Shown piece after piece: positions 1 to 9,505 of a DNA stretch of 64,000 nucleotides. Position 1 is the stretch's first letter. Each line of letters opens with the position of its first letter. The notes beneath the pieces are model-generated. The model saw nothing but the letters and a program-made list of their open reading frames with translations. It was not told the origin of the DNA and did no database searches. Source of the DNA: Alphaproteobacteria bacterium HGW-Alphaproteobacteria-18 (GTDB taxonomy: Bacteria; Pseudomonadota; Alphaproteobacteria; Caulobacterales; Hyphomonadaceae); assembly GCA_002841155.1 (NCBI GenBank), contig PHEH01000002.1, forward strand, positions 291,148 to 355,147, read 5' to 3'. Position numbers and translations under genes: made by a program.

Positions 1-1264
1 CGACCGCCATTGCACTGAAGATATTCTCACCACCAGCCGAGATCGTCTGGATCTCGTTCTGAACGGTGCGGTGGCGCAGTTCTTTTTGGATCCGAGTATT
101 TACCCAGGTGCCCGTGGCATCCGTTGTACCGGGCTGGAATGTCCCTGCGGCCAGATCCACGAGAAGCTGGTTGCGGTACTCGTCATCCTCAAACTTCGAA
201 TAGGAACCGCGGACATAGTATTTCGCAAGGTCGCTCGGACGGAAATCAAACGCGCCGGTATAGGACTGACGTGTCCGCTTGGTGTCGTAATCCTTGAACA
301 ACACCTCCTCGACCGCGAAACCGCCATCGTCGTTCCGAACCCAGGCATTCTCGATATTGTCGACAGAGCGCTCAGCCACCGCATAGCTGGCCGAGGCCAG
401 GAAGCCGAACTGCTCGGTCGAACCGAACGTGTTGGAGGCCCGCAGGGAGCCTTTATAGTCTGATTTGTCGTCCATCTCGTTATGGCTGACGCCCGCATCG
501 ACAGAGATGTGTGGACCGCGGCGGTCAAACGCAGAGCGCGTGACAAGGTTCACCGATCCGGCAATCGAATCGGCGTCCTGGCTCGGCAGAAGTGTCTTGG
601 ACACTTCGATGGCGCTGACGATGTCGGAGGGAACCGTATCCAGGTCGACCGCACGTGTCGTCGCATTGGGCGAGGCAACGGCCACGCCATCGACCGTAAT
701 CGCGGTAAAGCTGGACGGGGCGCCGCGAAGATTGATCGTGCGGCCTTCGCCCTGATCGCGCGAGATGGCAAAACCCGGCACACGCTGGAGCGCTTCGGCA
801 ACGTTATAATCCGGGAAGCGCCCAATGGCGTCGGAGGAGACGATTGAGGTGGTGTTGCCGGCCGTGCGCTGCTGGTTGAGCGCGCGCGCCTGGCCATCAA
901 GGATCGCCCCTTGAACGATGACGCGCTCAAGCTCACGCATGTCTTCGCCCAGCGTGACGATGATCATGGAGGGCTGGCCGGGCGCAATCTCCAGCCGGCG
1001 TTCCGCGCTCGGAAAGCCGATATATTCAATGCTGACGGTCACATCGCCCGAAGGAACGGACGAGAAAGAGAACTCACCCTGGCGGTTGGTTGCTGTGGAA
1101 GCGCCCGTCGCCGGAACGCTGACCCGCGCGCCCGGAAGCGGGGCACCATTGGCGTCAACTACGCGGCCGCTCAGGATTTCCTGAGCAGAAGCCGGCAGAG
1201 CAAGGAAGCCAGCCGCCATAAGGCCGGACAAGGCAAGAAAGGAAACAGAATTGCGGACGGACAT
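1..1264 (-). CDS. TonB-dependent outer-membrane receptor, N-terminal part (runs off the window)
   Basis: About 421 residues are visible; the rest lies beyond position 1. The protein starts with a signal peptide (MSVRNSVSFLALSG..., Ala-X-Ala before residue 28), then a carboxypeptidase-regulatory-like beta domain (about 28-105, GRVVDANGAPLPGARV), then a plug domain (about 125-240, with RFPDYNVAEALQRVPG, INLRG and SVNLVTR) and the first barrel strands. This order is typical of the Xanthomonas-Caulobacter type of TonB-dependent receptors, which import large substrates such as oligosaccharides or siderophores with energy from TonB-ExbBD. The substrate cannot be read from the sequence. The ATG at 1264 has a strong GAGGGGG ribosome site 6-9 bases upstream. 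No partner transport gene is visible inside the window. Confidence 0.9.
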   Translation of the reverse strand, partial: MSVRNSVSFLALSGLMAAGFLALPASAQEILSGRVVDANGAPLPGARVSVPATGASTATNRQGEFSFSSVPSGDVTVSIEYIGFPSAERRLEIAPGQPSMIIVTLGEDMRELERVIVQGAILDGQARALNQQRTAGNTTSIVSSDAIGRFPDYNVAEALQRVPGFAISRDQGEGRTINLRGAPSSFTAITVDGVAVASPNATTRAVDLDTVPSDIVSAIEVSKTLLPSQDADSIAGSVNLVTRSAFDRRGPHISVDAGVSHNEMDDKSDYKGSLRASNTFGSTEQFGFLASASYAVAERSVDNIENAWVRNDDGGFAVEEVLFKDYDTKRTRQSYTGAFDFRPSDLAKYYVRGSYSKFEDDEYRNQLLVDLAAGTFQPGTTDATGTWVNTRIQKELRHRTVQNEIQTISAGGENIFSAMAV

Positions 1265-1351
1265 GGAAAGGCCCCCTCATGGTCCCGGACCGAAGGCACC
1301 AATCCGCCCTCAGTTGCTGAAGCGGCGCTTAATCGTGATCTGCGACGGTTT

Positions 1352-1396
1352 TGTTGCACTAAATACAGAGTTTTTTGACGTGATCGCAGAGCAACA
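1352..1396 (-). promoter_or_regulatory. Interleaved inverted repeats upstream of the TonB receptor gene
   Basis: TCTGCGA (1339-1345) is complementary to TCGCAGA (1384-1390), and TGTTGC (1352-1357) to GCAACA (1391-1396). The two pairs are interleaved, with an AT-rich segment between them. This lies about 75-130 bases upstream of the receptor start and could be an operator or leader fold. Nothing identifies the regulator. Confidence 0.2.
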
Positions 1397-1501
1397 GTCA
1401 TCGGCGTGTGCTGAAGCCGCAATGATTTCGTCATGGAGGATAGGTGGCCCGACCGGCGCGAGCGTACAGGTCAGATCAGGTCAGGTGAGAACAGGCCAAC
1501 G

Positions 1502-3358
1502 TCAGGACTGGTCGCTGATGTCCTTGGCGGGCAGGCTCTCGGCCGGGCCGCCGACCACGGCTTTCGGGCGGCGGACAAGTCCGGCGATTCGCCCCCCTCC
1601 CCGGCGCAAGAGGTCTGCCATCAGGGCGCCCGCGCCCGGATCTTCCTCACCGATGACAATCCCGACCGTACCGACCCCGCCCGCATCATCAAGCGCGCAG
1701 ACGACAATATCAACGTCCCCGATGGTGACCCGGTCCCCCAATACGGGATTGCCGTCGAATGACCGGTCGAGGAACTGACCTGCGGTCATGCCCTCACTCA
1801 CATCCAGATCCTCCAGGCCGTACTGGCGCACGAGTTCAGACATTTTCGTTGCCCCTTTGACACGAAACTGGATGTCGGATTCCGTCGTCTTTTCATCCGA
1901 TGGGCTGGCATAAATCTGGTCGAGCAGGCGCACGCGCCGGGATGAGGCAAAGAGATAGACCTGGTCATTCGCCTGAAGCGGCCCGATCGTGTGGACCGAA
2001 TAGGAAAGCCCGTCCCGGATCACCATGACCGGCCGAGCCCAGCGCGGCACGCGCTCTCCTTTTGCAATCGCGCTGCCGGGATGGATCTTGTAGCCGACCA
2101 GTTCCATCTCAGTGGCGCCGCGCAACTCAAGCTCCACCCGGTCCACCAGCCCCTGATCGGAGGGCAGGCTCATCTTGAGCAGCTTCGCGGCCGGCCGGAT
2201 GGTCCAGCCCTGGACCAGCAGCGAGACCATCACCATCACGAACACGACGTTGAAATAGAAACTCCCATTCGCCAGGCCCGCCAGGCCCGGCAGGATCGCC
2301 AGCAGGATGGAGACCGCCCCGCGCAGGCCGACCCAGCCGGTAAACAGGGTCTCGCGCGATCTGAAATCAAACGGCAGCAGACAGAGCCACACCGCCAGCG
2401 GACGGGCAAGAAAGATCAGGACTGCCGACAGGATGAGCGCCGGAATGAGAATGCTGGGAAACTCTGACGGCGTTGCCAGCAGGCCCAGCGCCAGAAACAT
2501 CCCGATCTGGGCCAGCCAGGTCATGCCCACCTGAAACCGCCGCAGGCGATGCGCAAACTTCACCTTGCGATTGCCCGCAACCACACCGGCCACATACGCT
2601 GCCAGGAACCCGCTGCCACCAAAAAGCGCGCACACCGAGAAGACCACAAGCGCCAAAGCCAGGCCGGAAATCGGATAAAGGCCCGGGTCAAGATTCACGA
2701 GTTTGTTGAGCATCCAGGCAATGGCGAAGCCGCCGACGATGCCAAACAGGATGCCCAGGCCCATCTGCTGAACGAAGGTCAGCAGCACTTCAAAGCCGAA
2801 CAGTGCATCGGTGCTGGCATTGGCCGCGATCAATTCGATCAGGAGAATGGTAAGGAAGATCGCCATCGGATCGTTCGCCCCGGATTCGATCTCCAGGGTG
2901 GCGCCCACCTTCTCCCTAAGCCTTATTCCCCCTGCCCGAAGCAGGAAAAAAACTGCCGCCGCATCGGTTGATGCCACAATCGAGCCGAGCAGGAAGGCCT
3001 CCAGCCACCCAATCCCGAACAGGAAGTGCGCAGCCAGCCCTGTCAGTCCCGCTGTCAGCAGAACGCCAAACGTTGCCAGACTGAGCGCTGGCGCTGCCGC
3101 CACCTTGTAGCTGCGCATCGGCGTCTCGAACCCGCTGTCAAACAGGATGATCGCAAGCGCCAGGGAGCCTATGAAATAGGCCGTCGCACCGCTGTCGAAC
3201 TGGATGCCCAGAAGCCCGTCTTCACCTGCAAGCAGACCGATCCCCAGAAACACGAGCAGCAAAGGCGCGCCGAAACGCTGCGAAACCAGGCTCGTGAGAG
3301 CGGCAATGGCCACAAGCGCCGAGCCGATCAGGATGGCAATGTTCACAGACTCAAACAG
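1502..3358 (-). CDS. CPA1-family K+/H+ antiporter with C-terminal TrkA-C domain (NhaP2/CvrA type)
   Basis: Inner-membrane cation/proton antiporter, most like the NhaP2/CvrA K+/H+ exchangers. About 12 hydrophobic segments fill the first 390 residues, with the family motifs FLGIGLLAGEDG, STDAAAVF and LEIESGANDPMA; the Asn-Asp pair belongs to the transport site. A TrkA-C/RCK-C-like domain follows (about 400-480) and then a soluble tail. The start is unusual: the open frame reaches a TTG at 3394, but a perfect GAGGAGG lies inside it at 3367-3373, exactly 8 bases before a CTG at 3358, and that CTG also matches where E. coli NhaP2 begins. A GTG at 3346 is the nearest conventional alternative. It stands alone, 237 bases from the receptor gene. 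Confidence 0.88.
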   Translation of the reverse strand: MFESVNIAILIGSALVAIAALTSLVSQRFGAPLLLVFLGIGLLAGEDGLLGIQFDSGATAYFIGSLALAIILFDSGFETPMRSYKVAAAPALSLATFGVLLTAGLTGLAAHFLFGIGWLEAFLLGSIVASTDAAAVFFLLRAGGIRLREKVGATLEIESGANDPMAIFLTILLIELIAANASTDALFGFEVLLTFVQQMGLGILFGIVGGFAIAWMLNKLVNLDPGLYPISGLALALVVFSVCALFGGSGFLAAYVAGVVAGNRKVKFAHRLRRFQVGMTWLAQIGMFLALGLLATPSEFPSILIPALILSAVLIFLARPLAVWLCLLPFDFRSRETLFTGWVGLRGAVSILLAILPGLAGLANGSFYFNVVFVMVMVSLLVQGWTIRPAAKLLKMSLPSDQGLVDRVELELRGATEMELVGYKIHPGSAIAKGERVPRWARPVMVIRDGLSYSVHTIGPLQANDQVYLFASSRRVRLLDQIYASPSDEKTTESDIQFRVKGATKMSELVRQYGLEDLDVSEGMTAGQFLDRSFDGNPVLGDRVTIGDVDIVVCALDDAGGVGTVGIVIGEEDPGAGALMADLLRRGGGRIAGLVRRPKAVVGGPAESLPAKDISDQS

Positions 3359-3366
3359 CGTCCGGA

Positions 3367-3373
3367 CCTCCTC
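3367..3373 (-). promoter_or_regulatory. Ribosome binding site GAGGAGG inside the antiporter open frame
   Basis: The minus strand reads GAGGAGG here, 8 bases before a CTG (3358) and 20 bases before a GTG (3346). No comparable site precedes the TTG at 3394. It decides the antiporter start in favour of 3358, or possibly 3346. Confidence 0.6.
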
Positions 3374-3637
3374 TATCCTTGTCGCGGCGAGCAAAAATGA
3401 TTTTTGACTGGTTTCTTCGTAGCTAGGGGCTATGCCGCTAAGACGCTAGAGGCGAAAAGGATTTTCCTCTCCCGCAGGGGAGTTTTGCAGTCCTGCCGTG
3501 CAAAAAGATCACGAAAACGTGAGAGAGACTTAGACGGAATCTTTGCTCTCAATCGTTTAAGGAAGCGCACGGCCAGTTAACTGCAAATTACAAGGCGTTG
3601 ACTTGATCGGTAATGTTCTTCGTCTAGTTCGGAAAAG

Positions 3638-5077
3638 ATGTCTGAGAAAGTGGTTTCCCGATACGCGCGCCTGTCTGGTGCGGCGGCGCTCGCGCTCATT
3701 ATCGCGGGCTGCGCTTCTGTGCCGGAAAGACCTGGAGCCGCCGCCCCCCTAGCACCGGGCGATACTTTCCGCGCGGGCGCCGACACGCAAATCGTGTCCT
3801 CCGAATGGTGGGCCGGTTTCAGCGATCCCGTCTTGGCAAGCCTGGTCAATACCTCCCTCCAGACCTCGCCTGCCCTCAAGGGCGCAGACTTCTCCGTCGC
3901 AGAGGCCGAGGCCGCTCTGCGTCTTGCCCTGCTCGGCGCCAGCCCCACCGCGTCCAGCCGCGCGGGGCTCACAGCCGCCCGCCCGACCGGCACCACTGCT
4001 GACCGGATCAATGTCAACGCCACCGGCACCCTGGCGGCCAGCTGGGAGCTCGACGCTTTCGGCCGTATCGCCGCCCTCGTCGAGGCGGCCCGCTATGACG
4101 CTGCCACAGCGCGCGAGCTGCGCCGGGACATTGCCGTCACCCTCGCCTCCGAAACGGCGCTGTCCTACATCAACCTGCGCGGCGCTGAAGCGCGCCTGGA
4201 AGTCGGGCGTCGCAATGCGCAAACCCAGTCTGAAAGCCTCGAACTCGTACGCACTCTGGTCGACAATGGCCGCGCAACCCAACTCGATCTTGAACTGGCC
4301 CAGACCCAGTACCGTACCACGCTGGCGGGCCTGCCGGTCTATGAGGCCGACCGTGAAGCCGCCATAAGCCGCCTGGCAGCCCTCACGGCTGTTCCGGCCA
4401 GCTCTCCGGGCGGCCTTCTGCAACAGCTGACGACATCGCCAGGCATCATTCCGGCGCTCGAAGCGCCTATCACGGCGGGTACTCCGGAAGATCTCCTGCG
4501 TCGGCGTCCCGATATCCGCGTTGCCGAAGCCCGGATCGGCGCTGCCCTCGCAATGGGCGAGGCCGCCCGCGCCGGCCTCTTTCCCCGCATCACGCTCAAT
4601 GCAAATCTTCTAGGCTTGGTGCGCAACACAGGCGTCGCCATCAGCGATGAAAGCATTGGCTTCGATTTCGGGCCAGCCATCAGCTGGGCCGGACCCGACC
4701 TGCGCGGAGTATATGCCAATATCGACGTCACGGATGCGCGAACCGGGCAGATCATCGCGAATTATCAGTCTACAGTACTTGATGCCCTGGCAGACGCGGA
4801 AACCGCGTTGACAGATCTGGCCGCAGAAAACCGCCGCACTGCGGACCTCGACGCCGCCCTTGCGTCTGCCCGCCGGGCGCTCGACCTTGCCCGCCTGAGA
4901 TATCAGGAAGGGCTCGACAGCTACCTCAATGTCCTCGACGCGCAGCGCTCGCTGCTCGACGCGGAAGACCGCCTTGCGGTCAACCGGGCAGAAACCGCCC
5001 GGCGCGCCGTCCGCGCTTACAGAAGCCTGGGCGGCATCTGGACCGACGAAGAACTCGCCGCCTTCAGGGCGGGATAG
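3638..5077 (+). CDS. RND efflux outer-membrane lipoprotein, NodT/OprM family
   Basis: TolC-like outer-membrane channel of a tripartite exporter, 479 residues. A lipoprotein signal ends at the lipobox IIAGC (Cys about 25). Two outer-membrane-efflux repeats follow; the second half carries the family signature LLRRRPDIR and ends with the coiled alpha-barrel stretch YQEGLDSYLNVLDAQRSLL. It is the first gene of a three-gene operon, 9 bases before the adaptor gene. The order channel-adaptor-pump, with the channel first, is common in alphaproteobacteria. The ribosome site is weak (GGAAAAG). No adjacent TetR or LysR regulator is present, so control is not evident from the context. Confidence 0.93.
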   Translation: MSEKVVSRYARLSGAAALALIIAGCASVPERPGAAAPLAPGDTFRAGADTQIVSSEWWAGFSDPVLASLVNTSLQTSPALKGADFSVAEAEAALRLALLGASPTASSRAGLTAARPTGTTADRINVNATGTLAASWELDAFGRIAALVEAARYDAATARELRRDIAVTLASETALSYINLRGAEARLEVGRRNAQTQSESLELVRTLVDNGRATQLDLELAQTQYRTTLAGLPVYEADREAAISRLAALTAVPASSPGGLLQQLTTSPGIIPALEAPITAGTPEDLLRRRPDIRVAEARIGAALAMGEAARAGLFPRITLNANLLGLVRNTGVAISDESIGFDFGPAISWAGPDLRGVYANIDVTDARTGQIIANYQSTVLDALADAETALTDLAAENRRTADLDAALASARRALDLARLRYQEGLDSYLNVLDAQRSLLDAEDRLAVNRAETARRAVRAYRSLGGIWTDEELAAFRAG

Positions 5078-5086
5078 GAAAATCCG

Positions 5087-6232
5087 ATGCTGACGCTTAG
5101 CCGATCCAATATTCTCAAAGCCGCTGGCGTAGCGATTGTGGCCGCGATCCTGGTCGCAACCCCCGCCCTCACCCAGCAGCGCGGCGGTGGCCCCGGAAAT
5201 TCGGGCCGCACCCCTCCGCCCAGCAGCGTCTTTGCAGAACCGATCCGTGAACAGATATTCGCCAGTCGCGTCGAAGCCATCGGTACGCTGGAGCCCAATG
5301 AGCGGGTTGCCCTTACCCTGACCGCGTCAGACCGGGTGACCGCCGTGTTCTTTGAAGACGGTGACCGGGTCAAGAAGGGCAAGACCCTCCTCTCCCTCGC
5401 CCAGCGCGAACAGGTCGCCCTCGTCCAGTCTGCTGAAGCAGACCTCGCCCAGGCCAACCAGGATCTCGCACGAGTCGAGCCGCTGGCAAAACAGGGCGCT
5501 GTCTCAACCTCCGAACTGGACGCGGCCCGCCGCAACGTCAACACAGCCGCCGCCCAGCTGCGCGCCGTTCAGTCCCGCCAAAGTGACCGTGTCCTGGTTG
5601 CTCCGTTTGACGGTGTTCTGGGGTTCCGCCGTGTCAGCGTCGGCTCGCTCGTTGGCCCCGGTGACGTTGTCGCCACCCTGATTGATGACAGTGTCATGCG
5701 GCTTGAATTTGCCGTGCCCTCCAGCTTCTTGCGGGTTCTGCGCCCCGGCCTTGAGATCAAGGCCTCTACCGGCGACTTGCCGGGCCAGGTCTTCAGCGGC
5801 GCGGTCGATTCCATCGACAACGCCATTGATCCAGTGACCCGGTCCGTCCGTGTGCGTGCAAATGTTCCAAACCCGTCGGCAATCCTCAAGGCCGGCATGT
5901 ATATGTCGGTCAATCTGGAAGCCGCGCCGCGCCGCGCCTTGTCCGTCCCGGAAGTTGCGCTTCAGCCGCGCGGCCCGGAAACCTTTGTCTGGGTCGCCGA
6001 CACCAGCGGCGAACAGACCGTTGCCCGTCGCGTGAAGATCGAGCCAGGCCTGCGCCAGAATGGCCGCGTCGAAGTGGTGTCAGGGCTCAGCGCCGGCCAG
6101 ATAGTCATCACCGAAGGCGCCCTGCGCGTGCGGGAAGGCGCCCCGGTCGTGATCGTGGATGAAGGAATACTCCAGCCCAAACCCGCCGCACGCGGCGGGT
6201 CGGTCGGTGGGCCTGCCGTGAACCTGGATTAG
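5087..6232 (+). CDS. RND efflux periplasmic adaptor (membrane fusion protein)
   Basis: HlyD/AcrA-family adaptor of 381 residues that links the pump to the channel. The N-terminus is a signal peptide or membrane anchor (residues 8-28). Then come a barrel-sandwich/lipoyl half (VFFEDGDRVKKGKTLLSL), a short alpha hairpin (about 105-165, QSAEADLAQANQDLARVE), the second lipoyl half (VLVAPFDGVLGFRRVSVG) and a beta-barrel domain. A Gly/Pro-rich stretch after the signal (QQRGGGPGNSGRTPPPSS) is a likely flexible linker. The gene starts 9 bases after the channel gene and ends 4 bases before the pump gene, so the three are co-transcribed. Confidence 0.93.
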   Translation: MLTLSRSNILKAAGVAIVAAILVATPALTQQRGGGPGNSGRTPPPSSVFAEPIREQIFASRVEAIGTLEPNERVALTLTASDRVTAVFFEDGDRVKKGKTLLSLAQREQVALVQSAEADLAQANQDLARVEPLAKQGAVSTSELDAARRNVNTAAAQLRAVQSRQSDRVLVAPFDGVLGFRRVSVGSLVGPGDVVATLIDDSVMRLEFAVPSSFLRVLRPGLEIKASTGDLPGQVFSGAVDSIDNAIDPVTRSVRVRANVPNPSAILKAGMYMSVNLEAAPRRALSVPEVALQPRGPETFVWVADTSGEQTVARRVKIEPGLRQNGRVEVVSGLSAGQIVITEGALRVREGAPVVIVDEGILQPKPAARGGSVGGPAVNLD

Positions 6233-6236
6233 GGCG

Positions 6237-9200
6237 ATGTTTCTTTCCGACACTTCGGTAAAACGCCCGGTCTTCGCTTCGGTCCTGTCGATCCTGTTGA
6301 TCGTGTTTGGCCTGGTGGCCTTTTCGCGTCTGCCGCTGCGGGAGTTTCCAGACATCGACCCGCCCGTCGTGTCGATCAGCGTGAATTATCCCGGCGCCTC
6401 GGCGTCTGTGGTGGAAACCCGCATCACGCAGGTCATCGAAGAACGCATCGCCGGCATTGGCGGCGTCCGGTTCATCAACTCACGTTCCCGCGATGGCCGC
6501 GCCAATATCTCGATTGAGTTTGACGTAAACCGCGACATTGACGCAGCCGCGAATGATGTCCGCGACCGCGTCTCCAGCGTCGCAGACCGCCTGCCCCCGG
6601 AGGCTGACGCGCCCGAGGTCGAAAAGGCTGACGCAGACGACGATGTCATTCTCTGGCTGAACTTTGCCAGTGAGCAGATGACGACGCCGGAGCTCACCGA
6701 CTATGCCAACCGCTTCCTCGTTGACCGCTTCTCGGCGATTGACGGCGTTGCCCGCATCCAGGTCGGCGGCGCGCGCGACTATGCCATGCGCGTCTGGCTA
6801 GACCGGCGCGCTCTGGCGGCCCGTGGCCTTACCGCCAGCGATGTGGAACGTGCCCTTCGCTCGGAAAACGTGGAGGCCCCTGCCGGCACCCTCGAATCCG
6901 GCGCGGTCAACTATACACTCCGCATTGATCGCTCCTTCCGCACCGCCGAAGACTTTGCCGGCCTCGTCATTGCTCAGGGCGAAGGCTATCTCGTGCGTCT
7001 CGGAGACATTGCCCGTGTCGAGCGCGGCACCGTAGACGACCGCACCATTTTTCGCGGGAATGGCGAGCCGATGGTCGGGCTTGGTATCGTCAAGCAGTCG
7101 ACCGCCAACACGGTGGAGGTGGCCAACGGCGCCAAGGCGCTCGCCGACGAGCTTAACGCGACCTTGCCCAGCGGCATGCAGCTCTACCGCGCCTTTGACA
7201 GCTCGGTCTTCATTGAAGCCTCCATTCGCGAAGTCTGGACCACCCTCGGCATCGCCGTGGTGCTCGTCACGCTCGTTATCTTCCTCTTCCTCGGCAGCTT
7301 CCGCACGACGATCATTCCGGCCATCACGGTCCCCGTCTCGGTGATCGCGACCTTCATCGTCCTCTACAGCCTCGGCTTCACGCTGAACCTGCTCACCCTG
7401 CTCGCGCTTGTCCTGGCCATTGGCCTGCTGGTCGACGACGCGATCGTCGTGCTGGAGAACATCCACCGGCGCATGCAGGAAGAACATGAATCTCCCCTCG
7501 TGGCAGCCTTCAACGGCGCCCGTCAGGTCGGTTTCGCGGTCATCGCCACAACGCTCGTGCTGATGGCGGTGTTCATTCCCATCACGCTGATGGAAGGCAA
7601 TACCGGCCGTCTGTTTACGGAGTTTGCCGTTACAATTGCCGCCGCCGTCGCCTTCTCCAGCCTCATCGCGCTCACCCTGTCGCCGATGCTGGCCTCGAAG
7701 ATCCTCAAGCCGCACGCGGAATCCCGCTCTGGCGCGCTGTCGGGCTTCATCCAGGGCATCGACACGGCGGTCGACAAGGTGCGCGGCGTATACTCCCGCA
7801 TCTTTGATTTCCTGGTCCGCCGGCCGATTGCCATTGCGCTCGCCACCCTCGCCATCATGATCGCCAGCTGGTTCGTCTTCCAGGATCTCGACAGCGAATA
7901 TGCCCCCCGCGAGGATCGCGGCTCCTTCTTCGTGTCAATCCGCGGCCCCGAAGGCGCCTCCTTCGAATATATGGAACGCTATCTCGACGAGATCGAGCGC
8001 CGCCTCCTGCCCTACACAGAATCCGGCGAAATCAGCCGTCTGCTCATTCGCGCGCCGGGCTTTGGCTCAGCCGCCTCCTACAATCAGGGCAACGTCGTGG
8101 CTGTTCTGGCTGACTGGGACGAGCGCCGCCCGGCCGACGAGATCATTAACGAGATCAACCAGAAGCTCTCCGACCTGCCCGGCATCCGCGGCTTTGCCAT
8201 GATGCGTCAGGGGCTGGCGGGCGGGGGCGGCAAACCGGTCCAGTTCGTGATCGGCGGTCCCTCCTATGAAGAACTCGTCGTCTGGCGCGATACCTTCCTT
8301 GCCGCCGTCGAAGCCGATAATCCCGGCATCGTCGACATCGACTGGGATTACAAGGAAACCCAGCCGCAATACCGTATCCAGATCAATTACGAACGCGCCG
8401 CAGATCTGGGCGTCACCGTCGCCGAAATCGGCTCGACCCTGGAAACCATGCTCGGCTCGCGCCGGGTGACAACCTATATCGACAATGGCGAGGAATATGA
8501 CGTCATCCTCGAAGGCATCCGCTCTGAGCAGAACACGCCCACCGATGTGCAGAACATCTATGTTCGCTCCACCCGCTCAGGCGAGCTGATCCCGCTGTCC
8601 AGCATCGTCACCCTCCAGCCCTTCGCTGACAGTCCGACGCTCAACCGCTATAACCGCGTGCGCGCGATCACCATCGACGCCGATCTCGCCCCCGGCGTCA
8701 CCCTCGGCACCGCGCTGGACGGCATGGAACGCATCGCCCGCGATGTGCTGCCCATCGAAGCCACAATCGACTTCAAAGGCCAGTCTCTGGAGTACCGCTC
8801 GGCCGGCGCCTCCATCGCCTTCGTTTTCGTCATCGGGCTTCTGATCGTGTTCCTGGTGCTCGCCGCGCAGTTTGAAAGCTGGATACACCCGCTCGTCATC
8901 ATGCTCTCGGTGCCCGCCACCCTGGCCGGCGGCCTCCTCGGCCTCTGGCTGACAGGTCAGACACTCAACATCTACACCCAGATCGGCCTGATCATGCTGA
9001 TCGGCATCGCCGCCAAGAATGGCATCCTGATCGTCGAATTTGCCAACCAGCTGCGCGATGAGGGCAAGGATTTCGACACCGCCCTCAAGCAAGCCGCCCT
9101 CGCCCGCCTGCGGCCCATCCTGATGACCGGCCTCACCACCGCCGCCGGCGCCGTGCCCCTCATCATCACCAGCGGCGCGGGCGCCGAAACGCGCACCGCC

Positions 9201-9371
9201 ATCGGCATCGTGATCCTCTTTGGCTCACTCGCTGCTGTCACCGTGGCGCTGATCGTTGTGCCAACGGCGTACACCCTGCTCGCCCGCCGCACAGGTTCAC
9301 CCGGTGATGTCGCCCGGCGCCTCAAGGAAGAAACGGCTCAAGTCCCCCCGGCGCCGCATCCGGCAGAGTAA
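6237..9371 (+). CDS. RND efflux inner-membrane pump, HAE1 (AcrB/MexB-like)
   Basis: Proton-driven pump of 1,044 residues, the usual length for the hydrophobe/amphiphile exporters. TM1 lies at residues 10-30, followed by the first large periplasmic loop, TM2-6 (about 335-475), a second loop, and TM8-12 near the end. The proton-relay Asp pair is present in GLLVDDAIVVLENI (Asp400 and Asp401). The sequence resembles the shorter-spectrum MexF/MdtB-type branch more than AcrB itself, but substrates cannot be predicted. It is the last gene of the operon; no clear terminator follows within the 134-base gap. Confidence 0.95.
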   Translation: MFLSDTSVKRPVFASVLSILLIVFGLVAFSRLPLREFPDIDPPVVSISVNYPGASASVVETRITQVIEERIAGIGGVRFINSRSRDGRANISIEFDVNRDIDAAANDVRDRVSSVADRLPPEADAPEVEKADADDDVILWLNFASEQMTTPELTDYANRFLVDRFSAIDGVARIQVGGARDYAMRVWLDRRALAARGLTASDVERALRSENVEAPAGTLESGAVNYTLRIDRSFRTAEDFAGLVIAQGEGYLVRLGDIARVERGTVDDRTIFRGNGEPMVGLGIVKQSTANTVEVANGAKALADELNATLPSGMQLYRAFDSSVFIEASIREVWTTLGIAVVLVTLVIFLFLGSFRTTIIPAITVPVSVIATFIVLYSLGFTLNLLTLLALVLAIGLLVDDAIVVLENIHRRMQEEHESPLVAAFNGARQVGFAVIATTLVLMAVFIPITLMEGNTGRLFTEFAVTIAAAVAFSSLIALTLSPMLASKILKPHAESRSGALSGFIQGIDTAVDKVRGVYSRIFDFLVRRPIAIALATLAIMIASWFVFQDLDSEYAPREDRGSFFVSIRGPEGASFEYMERYLDEIERRLLPYTESGEISRLLIRAPGFGSAASYNQGNVVAVLADWDERRPADEIINEINQKLSDLPGIRGFAMMRQGLAGGGGKPVQFVIGGPSYEELVVWRDTFLAAVEADNPGIVDIDWDYKETQPQYRIQINYERAADLGVTVAEIGSTLETMLGSRRVTTYIDNGEEYDVILEGIRSEQNTPTDVQNIYVRSTRSGELIPLSSIVTLQPFADSPTLNRYNRVRAITIDADLAPGVTLGTALDGMERIARDVLPIEATIDFKGQSLEYRSAGASIAFVFVIGLLIVFLVLAAQFESWIHPLVIMLSVPATLAGGLLGLWLTGQTLNIYTQIGLIMLIGIAAKNGILIVEFANQLRDEGKDFDTALKQAALARLRPILMTGLTTAAGAVPLIITSGAGAETRTAIGIVILFGSLAAVTVALIVVPTAYTLLARRTGSPGDVARRLKEETAQVPPAPHPAE

Positions 9372-9505
9372 ACACGCGCCTCCCTCCGGCCACACACCCG
9401 CCTTGCCTTTCCGGCACAGGCTTCGCATAGACATGCCCGCCCATCTGGCACCCTTCGGGGCCGTTAGGGGCTTGTGAACATCGCCTTGCGTAGAGTCTGC
9501 CTGCC

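Noticed and set aside
6798..7715. 305-codon minus-strand frame inside the RND pump gene
   Set aside because: Charged low-complexity shadow; the plus-strand pump is continuous and complete.
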